A DNA stretch of 64,000 nt from Butyricicoccus sp. Marseille-Q5471 (GTDB taxonomy: Bacteria; Bacillota; Clostridia; Oscillospirales; Butyricicoccaceae). A program made the translations under genes and the position numbers. Below are positions 45,493-54,569 of the stretch, piece by piece. Where the stretch lies: positions 326,746-390,745 of the forward strand of contig NZ_CATNVC010000001.1 of assembly GCF_951230135.1 (NCBI RefSeq), given 5' to 3'. Within the stretch, counting starts at the first letter, position 1, and each line of letters opens with the position of its first letter. Below the pieces are notes generated by a model. The model had not been told where the DNA came from. It did not search any database and was given only the letters and a program-made list of their open reading frames with translations.

Positions 45493-48207
45493 CTACGATT
45501 CAATCATCCCGTACTTTGTTTTGATGCGATCCAGTTTCTCCAACAGTGCCGGACCTGCAACCCACAGGAAAAACACTGTTGAAATCGCATGAATCAAATC
45601 CATTGGCACACCGACAGTACAGGCTGTAATAATCATGCCCCAGGTGATATGCGCCTGGGTTTGGAATACGGTATAAGTATTCATAATAAAACCATAGATA
45701 AAAAATACGGAGAGTCCGCCGAAGGTGCACAGCGCGGCACGATTTCGCCGCAGAATGCCCTTTCGGAACAGTACGCCAGCGAGAAAACCGATGATGCCCA
45801 TTGCAAACATCTGAAACGGCGTATACGGTCCTTGGCCGAAAAACACATTGGACGCAAGCATGCTCACCGCGCCGACCAGGAATCCCGATTCTCCGCCAAA
45901 GGCCACCGCCGCGATGATTACGATCGCCGCGACCGGCTTGAACTGTGGCACAAAAAAGAAGGCCGCACGGCCGGCCACCGCGATGGCGCACAGCGTTGCA
46001 ATGACGACGATTTCACGAGCCTGCGGCTTTCTGCGCTCAAACACGAGGAAGAACGGCAGCATGGTTTCCAACACGATCAGCAGCGAAATAAAGTAGTACT
46101 TTCGGTTGCCCAGATAAAACGTCCCGACATACAGCGTCAGCGGAATCAGCAGCAGAATCATGACGGCCGCTGCGACTGTGCGCGGGCTGAGCCTGCGTTT
46201 TCCGCGTGCAGCCTGCAGCGTCTCAGGCGGCAGGTCAGCGCGCCGTGTCAGCAGCGCCGCACCGCTGACGGCGCACAGTACCGTCGCCAGCAGTCCGATT
46301 GCATACCCCCAACTGTTGGGCAGCAGCACGAGGCCGCTCGCCGCCATATCATTTCCTACTGGAACGGGCATGCCCCGAACAATCCAATAGGTCATGATGA
46401 GCGCCAGCGCAACCAGTCCATACCCCAGCGCCCTGCGCCATTTCGGGACAGGCTTTTCCGCCCGCGCCTGCTCGGCCTGCGCACTTTTTTTGCGGTAAAG
46501 CGGCGTCGGCGCGAAATCAGGCTCGTCCACCTTGCCGCCGCAGGCGTGTATCACATCCTCCGCCGTCACAGCGCCGGGCAGAAGACCGCGCGCCATGCGG
46601 TTGGCAGCCGTCGTATAGAAGCTGTTGCCTGAGAAAAACGCCTGCGGAGTACCTTCCGTAACGATTGTCCCGTCAAAAAACATGGCGCATCGGTCAGCAT
46701 ATCTGGCGCAGAACTCCACATCGTGGCTGACCATGATGATTGTAACGCCCGAAGTCTGCAGCCGCTTCAAAATGCGCGCCAGCTTTTCTTTGAAATGCCC
46801 GTCCAGCCCCTTGGTCGGCTCGTCGAGCAGCAGTAGCCTCGGCTCGAGCAGCAGCACTTTGGCCAGCGCTGCGCGCTGCTGCTCGCCCCCTGAAAGATCA
46901 TACGGGTGCTGCCCGAGTAGCGGTCCGAGTTCACATAATTCGGTTACATCGGCAATTTTACGCGCACGCTCAGCTTTTGAAAGACTGCGATCGGACAACA
47001 TTTCATACAGGTCAAGCTCAACTGTTTTTTTGACGAACATCGCCTGCGGGTTCTGTGGCAGCACGCCGAGCAGACCGCCGAATTTCTCACGGTCGGAAAT
47101 TTCGGTGATTTTGCGCCCGTCCAGCCGTACCTCGCCCCGATAAGGCTCGTGCACGCCGGACAGCAGCGACAGCGTGGTCGTTTTTCCCGTTCCGTTGCCG
47201 CCGACGACTGCGTAAAACGCGCCCCGCGGCACGGTCAGGCAAACGCCCTTGACCACGTCAGACGCGTTTTTTTCGTAGCGGAACCATACGTCGGACAGCT
47301 CCGCCATCGGCGTAGTGTCGGGCGTGGTGTCCGCTCGTTCCGGAACCTGTTCGACCGTGTTGTGCTGTGCGTGCGCAGTGAGCCAGTCCCGCCCGTCCCG
47401 CACGGTGATTGGACACTCGAGCGTGCTGTTCACCCCCGCGTAGATGCGCATCGGTGTGGGCATGGCGAGGAACATATCGTGTCCGCGCGCTTTGAGCGCC
47501 GTGCCGACCGCGCGCGGCGCACCGTCCGCAATGACCGCGCCCTCGTCCATGACGATTACGCGGTCGGACAGCGGCAGCGCATCCTCCAACCGGTGCTCGG
47601 TGAGCAGTACCGTCGTGCCGAGCTCGCGGTTAATTCTGCCGACTGTCGCAAGGAAATCCGCCGCCGCAATCGGGTCTAGCTGGCTGGTCGGCTCATCCAG
47701 AATCAGCACGCTCGGCTGCATGGCCATAACGGCTGCAAGATTCAAAAGCTGCTTCTGCCCCCCGGACAGCTCGTTTACATTCTGATAAAACCAGGTCTGA
47801 ATGCCGAAAAAGCTGGCCATTTCCGCTACGCGCAGGCGGATAGTCGGCGTGTCCAAGCCCATGCTTTCCAGTCCAAATGCCAGTTCATGCCACACCTTGT
47901 CGGTCACAATCTGATTATCCGGACTTTGCAGCACAAAGCCGATGCGCTCGGCCTGTGCGCGCTGATCGAGCGCATCGAGCGGCGTGTCGTCAAAAAATAT
48001 GCCGCCCGTTTTGCTGCCGTGCGGCGCAAGCACACTTTTTAGCTGCCGCAGCAGCGTCGTCTTGCCGCAGCCCGACTTGCCGCAGACGGTTACGAACTGT
48101 CCCTTATCAATCTGAAGCGTTACATCTCGCAGAGCGGGCCGGGTCTGTTCGGGATAAGTAAAGGTAAGATTCGTTATGCGATAGGCTGACTGCAACGTTT
48201 CCCCCAT
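45493..48207 (-). CDS. ECF transporter fusion: two ATPases plus S component
   Basis: About 904 aa. The first ATPase domain (about 8-235) has Walker A GKSGCGKTT, LSGGQKQLL and LILDEPTSQLDP. The second (about 290-520) has GGNGTGKTTTLSLL, LSGGEQQRAALAK and LLLDEPTKGLDG. The C-terminal part (about 600-900) has several membrane segments and the S-component motif FFGQGPYTPFQMFAMGIIGF. So EcfA, EcfA' and the substrate-binding S unit are one chain. It overlaps the upstream gene by 34 bp; a TTG at 48195 is an alternative start. Cobalamin specificity is inferred from the riboswitches and neighbours. Confidence 0.9.
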   Translation of the reverse strand: MGETLQSAYRITNLTFTYPEQTRPALRDVTLQIDKGQFVTVCGKSGCGKTTLLRQLKSVLAPHGSKTGGIFFDDTPLDALDQRAQAERIGFVLQSPDNQIVTDKVWHELAFGLESMGLDTPTIRLRVAEMASFFGIQTWFYQNVNELSGGQKQLLNLAAVMAMQPSVLILDEPTSQLDPIAAADFLATVGRINRELGTTVLLTEHRLEDALPLSDRVIVMDEGAVIADGAPRAVGTALKARGHDMFLAMPTPMRIYAGVNSTLECPITVRDGRDWLTAHAQHNTVEQVPERADTTPDTTPMAELSDVWFRYEKNASDVVKGVCLTVPRGAFYAVVGGNGTGKTTTLSLLSGVHEPYRGEVRLDGRKITEISDREKFGGLLGVLPQNPQAMFVKKTVELDLYEMLSDRSLSKAERARKIADVTELCELGPLLGQHPYDLSGGEQQRAALAKVLLLEPRLLLLDEPTKGLDGHFKEKLARILKRLQTSGVTIIMVSHDVEFCARYADRCAMFFDGTIVTEGTPQAFFSGNSFYTTAANRMARGLLPGAVTAEDVIHACGGKVDEPDFAPTPLYRKKSAQAEQARAEKPVPKWRRALGYGLVALALIMTYWIVRGMPVPVGNDMAASGLVLLPNSWGYAIGLLATVLCAVSGAALLTRRADLPPETLQAARGKRRLSPRTVAAAVMILLLIPLTLYVGTFYLGNRKYYFISLLIVLETMLPFFLVFERRKPQAREIVVIATLCAIAVAGRAAFFFVPQFKPVAAIVIIAAVAFGGESGFLVGAVSMLASNVFFGQGPYTPFQMFAMGIIGFLAGVLFRKGILRRNRAALCTFGGLSVFFIYGFIMNTYTVFQTQAHITWGMIITACTVGVPMDLIHAISTVFFLWVAGPALLEKLDRIKTKYGMIES

Positions 48208-49166
48208 CCTCTCATCAATGTATCTTGCTGCACGGCGATTGCCTGTTCGCGAACGCTCCGGCAATCAGCACGCAGTTCATGCACCAGAAATTCCGGTGCA
48301 ATTCGGTCGAGCACGGTCGTAATCTGCGGATCGTGCCAGGGTTCATGCCGGTCAATCTGCATGACCTGCCCATAGCTGGCCGAGTAACGTGCGTAGTAGT
48401 CATCCGACAGATTCTCCGGCAACCAGCCGGTATGGTTTTGCAGAAACTCGCCGGAAAGCGACTGATGCAGATGCACGCCGCGGACTGCCCGAGACAGATT
48501 TCCGTGTGCGTCGAGCATTGCATGGAGATACCGAACGCCATCGGCTTCGGTTCGCAGCCGCGGATTGCAGCACATCAAATGTCCGAAATCCAGCATGATG
48601 CCCTTATTTTCATACTCAACTCGGTCGAGCAGCCGGCAGGTCATTTCAGAATCGGTAAAGGTCAGTCCCGGCCACCACTGGTTCTCCATCAGAAAAGTGA
48701 AGTTCTCCCGCCGTCCGTCCAGCAGCAGATTGATGACCTCGGCAGCGGCGTCGATTACCTCGGCGTCGGTGTGCAGCCAGTCAAAGGTAAACCCTTCGTC
48801 GACCGACACGTCCGACACATGATAGACTACGTATTCCGCGCCCAACGCCGCCGCACGATCCAAATCGGCCGCGTAGTAATCAAGCAGCCTCTGACGAGTG
48901 GAACCGCCGTAAAACTCCTGCCAGACCGAATCGCTCCCGAATTTGCGGCGAAGCGCATCCTTGTCCTCCCGCCAAAAGTCCAACCAATCGGGATAAAAAG
49001 TCAGATGATAGCCGATGCAGGCGGACGCGGACACCGTATCCGGAATATCCGTACCGCCCCAGATTGCTTCGATGCCGTCGCACCGCGCATTCCGGCAGGC
49101 AGCCTGTATATCCGAATACTGGGCAAGCGTCTCGCTGTCGAGCGGCAGGCTCATCACCTGTTTCAT
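48174..49166 (-). CDS. TIM-barrel protein, candidate cobamide-remodelling CbiR
   Basis: 330 aa of the AP-endonuclease-2/xylose-isomerase-like fold. Likely metal-site elements are FLMENQWWPGLTF, KGIMLDFGHLMCCNPR, RGVHLHQSLSGEF and VHEL. CbiR, a cobamide-remodelling hydrolase described in Akkermansia, belongs to this superfamily. This gene sits inside a B12-riboswitch operon and overlaps EcfT by 4 bp, so a CbiR-type role is the best guess. The fold is clear; the reaction is inferred. Confidence 0.7.
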   Translation of the reverse strand: MKQVMSLPLDSETLAQYSDIQAACRNARCDGIEAIWGGTDIPDTVSASACIGYHLTFYPDWLDFWREDKDALRRKFGSDSVWQEFYGGSTRQRLLDYYAADLDRAAALGAEYVVYHVSDVSVDEGFTFDWLHTDAEVIDAAAEVINLLLDGRRENFTFLMENQWWPGLTFTDSEMTCRLLDRVEYENKGIMLDFGHLMCCNPRLRTEADGVRYLHAMLDAHGNLSRAVRGVHLHQSLSGEFLQNHTGWLPENLSDDYYARYSASYGQVMQIDRHEPWHDPQITTVLDRIAPEFLVHELRADCRSVREQAIAVQQDTLMRGWGKRCSQPIA

Positions 49167-50098
49167 GCAGTCCCCTCCCCGGCATTGCCCCGTTTTATAT
49201 CAGTCATTTGCCGCGCTGATAAACGCTTCCATTTGTAATCGTCCGCAAGGTCTATGATGAGCGGCGTCAGGCAAAGCCCAATATATGCCGCCATCCCCGA
49301 GACCGACCATGCATCCCACGGCGCGATGCGGAAGGTCGGAAAATACCGATAGCCAAACCCGCCTGCGAGCGCCATCATCAGGATATAGCCGCCTAGTCCG
49401 CCGATTGTCCAGAGTGCAGCTCGATCGCGCTCGTCAAAGCGGTAAATCGAAAAGGCTGTGCGGCCCGGCAGGCCGTAGCCGCGGCTTTTCATGCTGTCCG
49501 CCGTTTCAATCGCGTTTTCGAGCGCCCAGGTAATCATGATGGACAGGATTTTCACCCCGTGCTTTGCGCGCGAGAACAGCGACCCGTTGGACACATCCCG
49601 TCCGACACATTTCTGGGCGTTCGATACCGTCTTGAGCTGCTGCTGAAATTTCGGAACAAATCGCAGCACCATGGATAAAATCAGCGACATCGCCGGGATG
49701 ATCCGTCCAAACAGATAGACGAATTTATCCGAGGTGATGATTTTGTTGTAGCAGGATAACCAGCACAGCACCGCAATCAGCATGGTGGATGCCGCAAAGC
49801 CGTACAAAATGGATTCCAGCGTCAGCGGGTTTCCGGTCGGCAGATAAAGCAGCATGGTCGCGCCCTCATGGTTGAAGGCCGGATTAACCAGCGCGGTCAA
49901 CAGCAGCATGGGCACCATGTACAGCAGGTTGATGCACACCGCACGCCTGCCGCCGAGATAAGCCGACCACGCAAAAGCGCCGATCAGCGAAATGAGCAGT
50001 GCTGCCGGATGCATGAAAACCATGGTAAACAGCAGCACCAGCGCAAAATACAGAAAATTTACCGCCGGATGGTAGCTTGAAAACGCGTCCCGCATCAT
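49163..50098 (-). CDS. ecfT: ECF transporter membrane subunit EcfT
   Basis: 311 aa with about six membrane segments. The coupling-helix region shows the conserved SMVLRFVPKFQQQLKTVSNA and ALENAIETADSMKSRGYGLP, the latter containing the Ala-x-Arg-x-Gly-like motif variant SRG. It overlaps the upstream DUF4430 gene and the downstream TIM-barrel gene by 4 bp each, so translation is coupled. A decayed paralogue lies at 40451-40697. Confidence 0.92.
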   Translation of the reverse strand: MMRDAFSSYHPAVNFLYFALVLLFTMVFMHPAALLISLIGAFAWSAYLGGRRAVCINLLYMVPMLLLTALVNPAFNHEGATMLLYLPTGNPLTLESILYGFAASTMLIAVLCWLSCYNKIITSDKFVYLFGRIIPAMSLILSMVLRFVPKFQQQLKTVSNAQKCVGRDVSNGSLFSRAKHGVKILSIMITWALENAIETADSMKSRGYGLPGRTAFSIYRFDERDRAALWTIGGLGGYILMMALAGGFGYRYFPTFRIAPWDAWSVSGMAAYIGLCLTPLIIDLADDYKWKRLSARQMTDIKRGNAGEGTA

Positions 50099-51126
50099 TC
50101 ACCGCCCGTCGAATAATAGCCGCCTACGTCAACGCCGAGATCGCAGGTGTACACCCACTCGACCTTGTCGCCTTCCTTGAGCTGATAGCGCGACCAGCCG
50201 TAATTTGGGAACCAGTCGTTCACCTTGTACATCCAGCCGGACAACTCACCGCAGTCGAATTCGTAGAGGTTGTTGATGCCTTCGATATACGCCGAATTGT
50301 AAATCGGAGTGTTTTCAAATTCCATATGGATTTTAGCCTTCTTCATTTCACGCTGCAGCAGATTGAACACGCTTTCGCCCTCATAGAAGGTCACCGATGC
50401 TTCGGCGAAAATCACGCCGTCCGGCGGAACCAACTCAACCTTGTCGACATTCAACCAGTCCATATGGTTTAAAATTGTGTCGCACCGCACGGACAGGGTG
50501 CATGTCTTGGCCACATCCGAAACCTTCACGTTCTGCGGCTCAACCGGAACCGGTTTGCCCTCGGGCACGGGATCCGTCAGGTATTGATCCTTGCCGGTCG
50601 ATGCATCAATCACCATTCCCTGACTTGCCGAATAGCTTTGCGAGCCCTGTTCGACCCCGGGTGATGATCCCCCCGCGATTTCCACCGCGGCCTCGAGCTT
50701 TTCCTGCACGGTCATGCCGCCCTCGCTGCCGCCCGGACGCGATTCTATCCCGTCGGACGCCGCGTCAGCCTGCCCCTCACTCGGTTTTGCAGGCGCCGCA
50801 GCTTCCTGCTCCGAACCGACCTGTGCGTCCTGTTCTTTTTTCTGCTCGGTCTGCTCGCTGTCGTCCGTCTGCACCTTGGACGCCCATTCTTCGCGTTGTG
50901 CCTGCTGCGCCGCATCATGCGCATCGCGCGCGGCCTGCCGCTCCGCCGCTGTGTCCTGTGCTCCGGTTGCGACCGACGGCTGCTGCACGCTCCACCCCTG
51001 CAGACCAGGCGCACCGCCGCCGTACCAAAATGCGGCTGTCAGCACGACAAGGACGGCCGCACCTACGATTAGCTGTCTTTTATATAGTTTCAGCTTCTGT
51101 CCGATTTTGGAAAGCTTCTCTTTCAT
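50095..51126 (-). CDS. Membrane-anchored DUF4430 (transcobalamin beta-domain-like) protein
   Basis: 343 aa: one N-terminal membrane anchor (QLIVGAAVLVVLTAAFWYGG, about 19-38), a long Glu/Gln/Ala-rich flexible linker to about 225, then a DUF4430 domain (about 245-335) with SVFNLLQREMKKAKIHMEF, NNLYEFDCGELSGWMYKVND and YQLKEGDKVEWVYT. DUF4430 corresponds to the C-terminal beta domain of transcobalamin and intrinsic factor. With the adjacent barrel protein it could bind corrinoid outside the cell. Gap to the barrel gene is 24 bp. Confidence 0.85.
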   Translation of the reverse strand: MKEKLSKIGQKLKLYKRQLIVGAAVLVVLTAAFWYGGGAPGLQGWSVQQPSVATGAQDTAAERQAARDAHDAAQQAQREEWASKVQTDDSEQTEQKKEQDAQVGSEQEAAAPAKPSEGQADAASDGIESRPGGSEGGMTVQEKLEAAVEIAGGSSPGVEQGSQSYSASQGMVIDASTGKDQYLTDPVPEGKPVPVEPQNVKVSDVAKTCTLSVRCDTILNHMDWLNVDKVELVPPDGVIFAEASVTFYEGESVFNLLQREMKKAKIHMEFENTPIYNSAYIEGINNLYEFDCGELSGWMYKVNDWFPNYGWSRYQLKEGDKVEWVYTCDLGVDVGGYYSTGGE

Positions 51127-51150
51127 ATGCGCTCGCCCTTTCCCTCCTGA

Positions 51151-52812
51151 TTATAGCAGCTTGGCCTGCCCAAGCATATTGAACAGCATCTGAGCGATTT
51201 CCCCGCGCTTGATCGCGGTCTTGGGTCGAATGTCCAAATCGCTCTGATCCAAAATACCGGCCTGATAGCAGAATGCCAGCGAAGGACGTGCCCAGGCATC
51301 ACTCGTCACATAATCCGAAAACTGCGCCAGCATGTCGCGCACTGCCGCGTCGTCCATCTGGTTGTCCATGCCGCACAGCTTTGCCGCGCGGGCAACCATT
51401 GCCGCTGCTTCCTGCCGCGTAATCGTGCCTTCGGGTTCAAAGGTTGTATCACTTGTGCCGTTTACAATGCCGTAGGTATTCGCCGTGCCGACGTAGCCTG
51501 CATACCAACTGCCCGCGGCAACATCGGCAAACTTACCGCTCTCCTTGGGCAACAAGCCAAGCGCCTTGACCGTGATGGTTGCAAATTCGGCGCGGGTCAT
51601 GCCGGCGTCCGGCGCGAATGTACCGTCGCCCTTGCCATTGATAATCTGACGGGACGCAAGTGCCTCGATTGCGGAGATATTCTTGCTGAAAATAATATCA
51701 GAAAAGGTCACGCCAGGCGCGGAAACCGGCACGGACTTCACATCGGCGTGCTTACCCTCCAGACCTTCGCCTGCTGCAGACCCTGCGGCCGTGTCGGCAA
51801 CCATAATCGCATCGCTCATGCGGTACAGGCTGTTTTTACCCTGTGCGGCACGCTGCGCGGCAACCAGACCGTAAAATCCCTGCTCCGTCGCCATCTGATT
51901 GGAGCCGGAACCGGTGGCCGTGTGCAGGAAGCCTTCCCCCTGCTTGTAGAAGGTCAGCAAATTATCCAGCACGGTTTTGCCGTTTTTGACAAAGCGGGCA
52001 TCGTCCAGCGAAACACCCAGTTCGGTCAGCGCAACCAGAATCTGCACGGTGCTTTCAGAATTGACCGTGCCCCATGAGCTGAAGCCGCCCGAAGCATCCT
52101 GCTGCTTCGACATACAGGCAAGCGCCTGATTTGTCGCGGTCTTGACCGCTGCCTGATCCTGATACTTTGCCAGTGCCTGCAGCGCCATACCCGTGATGTC
52201 AGGATCGGATACGCCGTCTCCCGAGGAAGCCGCGCTCGTTCCGCCGAACAGCGACCATCCGCCGTCAGCAAGCTTGCAATCCAAAATGCGGTCGACGTAC
52301 ATCTGACGCGTAGCCTGCGTTGCGGCCTGCACGTTGACCGGCATCGGATAATCGCGCGAATCAAGCGCAATCAGCGCCCAAATCGGGCCGTTCAGCCCCT
52401 GCCAGATCGTCTTGTCGTAATCACCCAGCGCCTTGGTCAAATCATAGCCTGCGACATTTCGCGCATCCTTGCCGATGGACGACAAGGCGACAATCAGCCG
52501 GGAGTATTCGGTATACTTTTTATCATGCAGCACGCCGCCGCACGCCTTGACATATGCCTCGACTGTTGCGTAATAGTCCTGATAATAGCGCTCCGGAATC
52601 GTATAGCCGCTGCGTGCCAAGCCGATGACCGCCCACTCGCCGCCGATTGAACCCACCTGCGGGTTGGCGACGGTTTTATACATGTAGGACGCCGTGTCAT
52701 TGACCGCGGATGACAATGCTTCGCTTGTCGCCGCAAACGCACCCGTTATCGAGCTGAGCAGCATTGCGACTACCGTAATCAGTGTTAATGTTGTTTTCCT
52801 GAACTGTTTCAT
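51151..52812 (-). CDS. Secreted alpha/alpha-barrel protein with SLH anchor
   Basis: 553 aa. Signal peptide at 1-27 ending AFA. Residues about 35-330 form a prenyltransferase-like alpha/alpha toroid with repeated motifs (ADGGWSLFGG, PDITGMALQALAKYQD, ASGGFSSWGTVNSESTVQIL), the fold of the N-terminal domain of intrinsic factor and transcobalamin. Three SLH repeats (about 370-550, e.g. GMTRAEFATITVKALGLLPK) bind it to the cell wall. No terpene-cyclase DxDD-type motif was seen. A corrinoid-binding role is inferred from the operon. Confidence 0.85.
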   Translation of the reverse strand: MKQFRKTTLTLITVVAMLLSSITGAFAATSEALSSAVNDTASYMYKTVANPQVGSIGGEWAVIGLARSGYTIPERYYQDYYATVEAYVKACGGVLHDKKYTEYSRLIVALSSIGKDARNVAGYDLTKALGDYDKTIWQGLNGPIWALIALDSRDYPMPVNVQAATQATRQMYVDRILDCKLADGGWSLFGGTSAASSGDGVSDPDITGMALQALAKYQDQAAVKTATNQALACMSKQQDASGGFSSWGTVNSESTVQILVALTELGVSLDDARFVKNGKTVLDNLLTFYKQGEGFLHTATGSGSNQMATEQGFYGLVAAQRAAQGKNSLYRMSDAIMVADTAAGSAAGEGLEGKHADVKSVPVSAPGVTFSDIIFSKNISAIEALASRQIINGKGDGTFAPDAGMTRAEFATITVKALGLLPKESGKFADVAAGSWYAGYVGTANTYGIVNGTSDTTFEPEGTITRQEAAAMVARAAKLCGMDNQMDDAAVRDMLAQFSDYVTSDAWARPSLAFCYQAGILDQSDLDIRPKTAIKRGEIAQMLFNMLGQAKLL

Positions 52813-52842
52813 CCTAAAATTCCTCCTTTTGTTGCGTTACTC

Positions 52843-53745
52843 TCAATAAGCAATTGAATGACTCTTTCGATACTGTGCGGCCGCCGCGTGCCGCTGTGCC
52901 TCGCTCAGCGGCGACAGGCCGGCAAGCGCCAGCGCCGCACCCCATGAACCGCAGTGACGCCACAGGCCAAACGCGACGGTGTGCGGCACCTCCAAGCGGA
53001 GCGGCGTGCGCTGCAGCTGCGCGTATAGCCGGCGCATCACATCCAGCCACAATGCCACCTTGGTAGCATCGGCACGCTGCTGCGGAAACCCATTCTCCCA
53101 ATCTTGCTGCATGCAAACCGCAAGGTAGCTCTCAATCTGAGGGAACGACGCATCGCGAAACCGCGCCTGCAGCGCCTTGATCGCCTCGCCCGCACGGCGG
53201 TGATACAGCAGCCCTGCCTCCTGATCGGCAAGCAGAAGGTATGTCGGTTCCGCAGCGTCTTGCGTCAACCCTCGAATATAGCTGTGCGCGCGCGACCGAT
53301 AACGCTCACTCTGCCGTTTGGTCGGAAACGCTGTTTCGTTTGCATTCTGCCAATTGCCGAACCGCTTGCACAAGTAGGCTGCATATACCTTGTGCACCTC
53401 ATCCTGCTGTGCGTGTTTTTTTCTGCTGGCCTGCGCATGTCGGCTGCGCAAAATGTCCAACAGCTCCCAGTCGGTAAAGCTTTCATACACCTGAGCACCA
53501 ATTTCGCTGCCAGGCGCGAGCATTTCCCATACCGCAGCATCGCATACCGTTAAATTCGCACCGTTTTCTCTTGCATACCGATCCATTCTCTGAATCAGGC
53601 TGCGGCAGCCGGCTAACTCCTGAGCGGTCAGCACCTTTTGGCTCTTTCCCGGCTCACGCTTCCTCCACCTGCTCTCCGCACGCACCGGATTTTGCGCCCA
53701 TGCACATTGAGCCTGCCGCTCACATTGTTTACCTGCAGTTTTCAT
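52843..53745 (-). CDS. Unknown protein with FGSW-type repeats, first gene of the B12 operon
   Basis: About 300 aa, basic N-terminus, no membrane segment. It contains two short repeats of the homing-endonuclease-associated kind (AYLCKRFGNWQNANETAF and LWRHCGSWGAALALAGLSPL) but no HNH or GIY-YIG catalytic motif was recognised. Three ATG codons in a row follow AGGGGG; the third is best spaced. 31 bp before the barrel gene. Function unknown; perhaps nucleic-acid binding. Confidence 0.65.
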   Translation of the reverse strand: MKTAGKQCERQAQCAWAQNPVRAESRWRKREPGKSQKVLTAQELAGCRSLIQRMDRYARENGANLTVCDAAVWEMLAPGSEIGAQVYESFTDWELLDILRSRHAQASRKKHAQQDEVHKVYAAYLCKRFGNWQNANETAFPTKRQSERYRSRAHSYIRGLTQDAAEPTYLLLADQEAGLLYHRRAGEAIKALQARFRDASFPQIESYLAVCMQQDWENGFPQQRADATKVALWLDVMRRLYAQLQRTPLRLEVPHTVAFGLWRHCGSWGAALALAGLSPLSEAQRHAAAAQYRKSHSIAY

Positions 53746-53833
53746 CATCATCCCCCTTGCAGCAAAAGCAGCTTAAAACCGCATTCACGGGGACATTGAT
53801 CGTTTTTCCCAAGGCCGACTCGCTCAAAATGAT

Positions 53834-53860
53834 AAAAAGGTGCGGATAAACCGCACCTTT
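53834..53860 (-). terminator. Terminator between riboswitch B and the operon
   Basis: AAAGGTGCGG/CCGCACCTTT, a 10-bp perfect stem with a 5-nt loop, followed by T5 on the minus strand. It lies about 180 nt after the end of riboswitch B and 90 bp before the first operon gene, so full transcription requires read-through or antitermination. Confidence 0.75.
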
Positions 53861-53934
53861 GAAATGAAATCGTCTGTACGGGCGCACGTGTAAAACGCCG
53901 CCCTACCGAAACAATTCCCTCTGCTAAATGCTGC

Positions 53935-54006
53935 TTACCACATATAAAATCGAGCGATGCCATTCGGACACACCTTCAAACAGGCATGACAAACCGAACA
54001 ATGCAC
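53935..54006 (-). CDS. Possible 23-aa ferredoxin-motif peptide
   Basis: GTG-initiated frame MHCSVCHACLKVCPNGIA plus five residues; Cys-x2-Cys-x2-Cys-x3-Cys-Pro is the 4Fe-4S ferredoxin ligand pattern. A GGAGG lies 1-2 nt before the GTG, which is closer than usual. It falls between riboswitch B and a terminator. It may be a microprotein, a leader peptide or a remnant of a larger Fe-S protein; it may also be chance. Confidence 0.3.
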   Translation of the reverse strand: MHCSVCHACLKVCPNGIARFYMW

Positions 54007-54044
54007 CCCTCCATTTCACAATTGCGTGTTGTAAATGGTAGCAG

Positions 54045-54240
54045 CCTCCAGCAGGTATTCTGACTTGCGCAGTAACGCTCTTCTCCGCCTTCTCACGATA
54101 CGACCCCGCACCGCAATGGATATGGAGATGAGCTGCACGCATACAGCAGCACGACTGTTCAGGATTCTCACCTGATTCCCTCTTAGCTTGACGCTCCGCA
54201 GCCAGTGCGGTAGCGAGAAGAACTGTTAGCCGGTAAATTG
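54045..54240 (-). ncRNA. Cobalamin riboswitch B (proximal)
   Basis: Read on the minus strand it contains GGGAATCAGGTGAGAATCCTG, the conserved cobalamin-aptamer core (three positions given as a split motif: GGGAA, GGTGAGAATCC), and the 3' B12-box-like AAGTCAGAATACCTGC, where most aptamers have GGAGACCTGCC. It is the second aptamer encountered by polymerase and is about 300 nt upstream of the operon's first gene. Confidence 0.88.
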
Positions 54241-54273
54241 TTTTGCAATGAACTATAAAGTTTTAAAAATAAA

Positions 54274-54302
54274 AGCCCCGTCCGGTGCATCCGAACGGGG
54301 CT
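54274..54302 (-). terminator. Terminator of riboswitch A
   Basis: AGCCCCGT arm and complement with an extended CGG/CCG top (54274-54285 with 54291-54302, one mismatch), followed by TTTATTTTT on the minus strand. About 80 nt after aptamer A, the position of an expression platform. Confidence 0.8.
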
Positions 54303-54380
54303 GAAAACGCAAACCCTGAATTCCATGAAAAGAATCCCATTTCACTTGCGCCCTGTTTCCCGGCCCGGAAAGCATGGAAC

Positions 54381-54552
54381 TTTTTTCGGCAGGTCTCCTG
54401 ACTTATGGCTCATCCTCCGAAGCGCCTTCTCAGCCTTGCGGCCAATGGCATTCTGCTTCTTCGTCACCAATCACAGTAAAGGCAGCTGCGCGGGATTCTC
54501 ACCCGCTTCCCATTTTCAGACATGCCGCTTGCGCGGCTGTCCACCGAAAAAA
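54381..54552 (-). ncRNA. Cobalamin riboswitch A (distal)
   Basis: Canonical elements on the minus strand: P1 arm TTTTTTCGG (54544-54552) pairs with CCGAAAAAA (54381-54389); core GGGAAGCGGGTGAGAATCCC; closing AAGTCAGGAGACCTGCC. A strong match to the AdoCbl/cobalamin family. It is followed by its own terminator, then by a second aptamer. Confidence 0.95.
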
Positions 54553-54569
54553 CTCTTATTTACTTTATT

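Noticed and set aside
51151-52812. Terpene cyclase or prenyltransferase function for the alpha/alpha-barrel protein
   Set aside because: It has an export signal and SLH anchors, lacks visible DxDD-type catalytic motifs, and sits in a B12-riboswitch transport operon.
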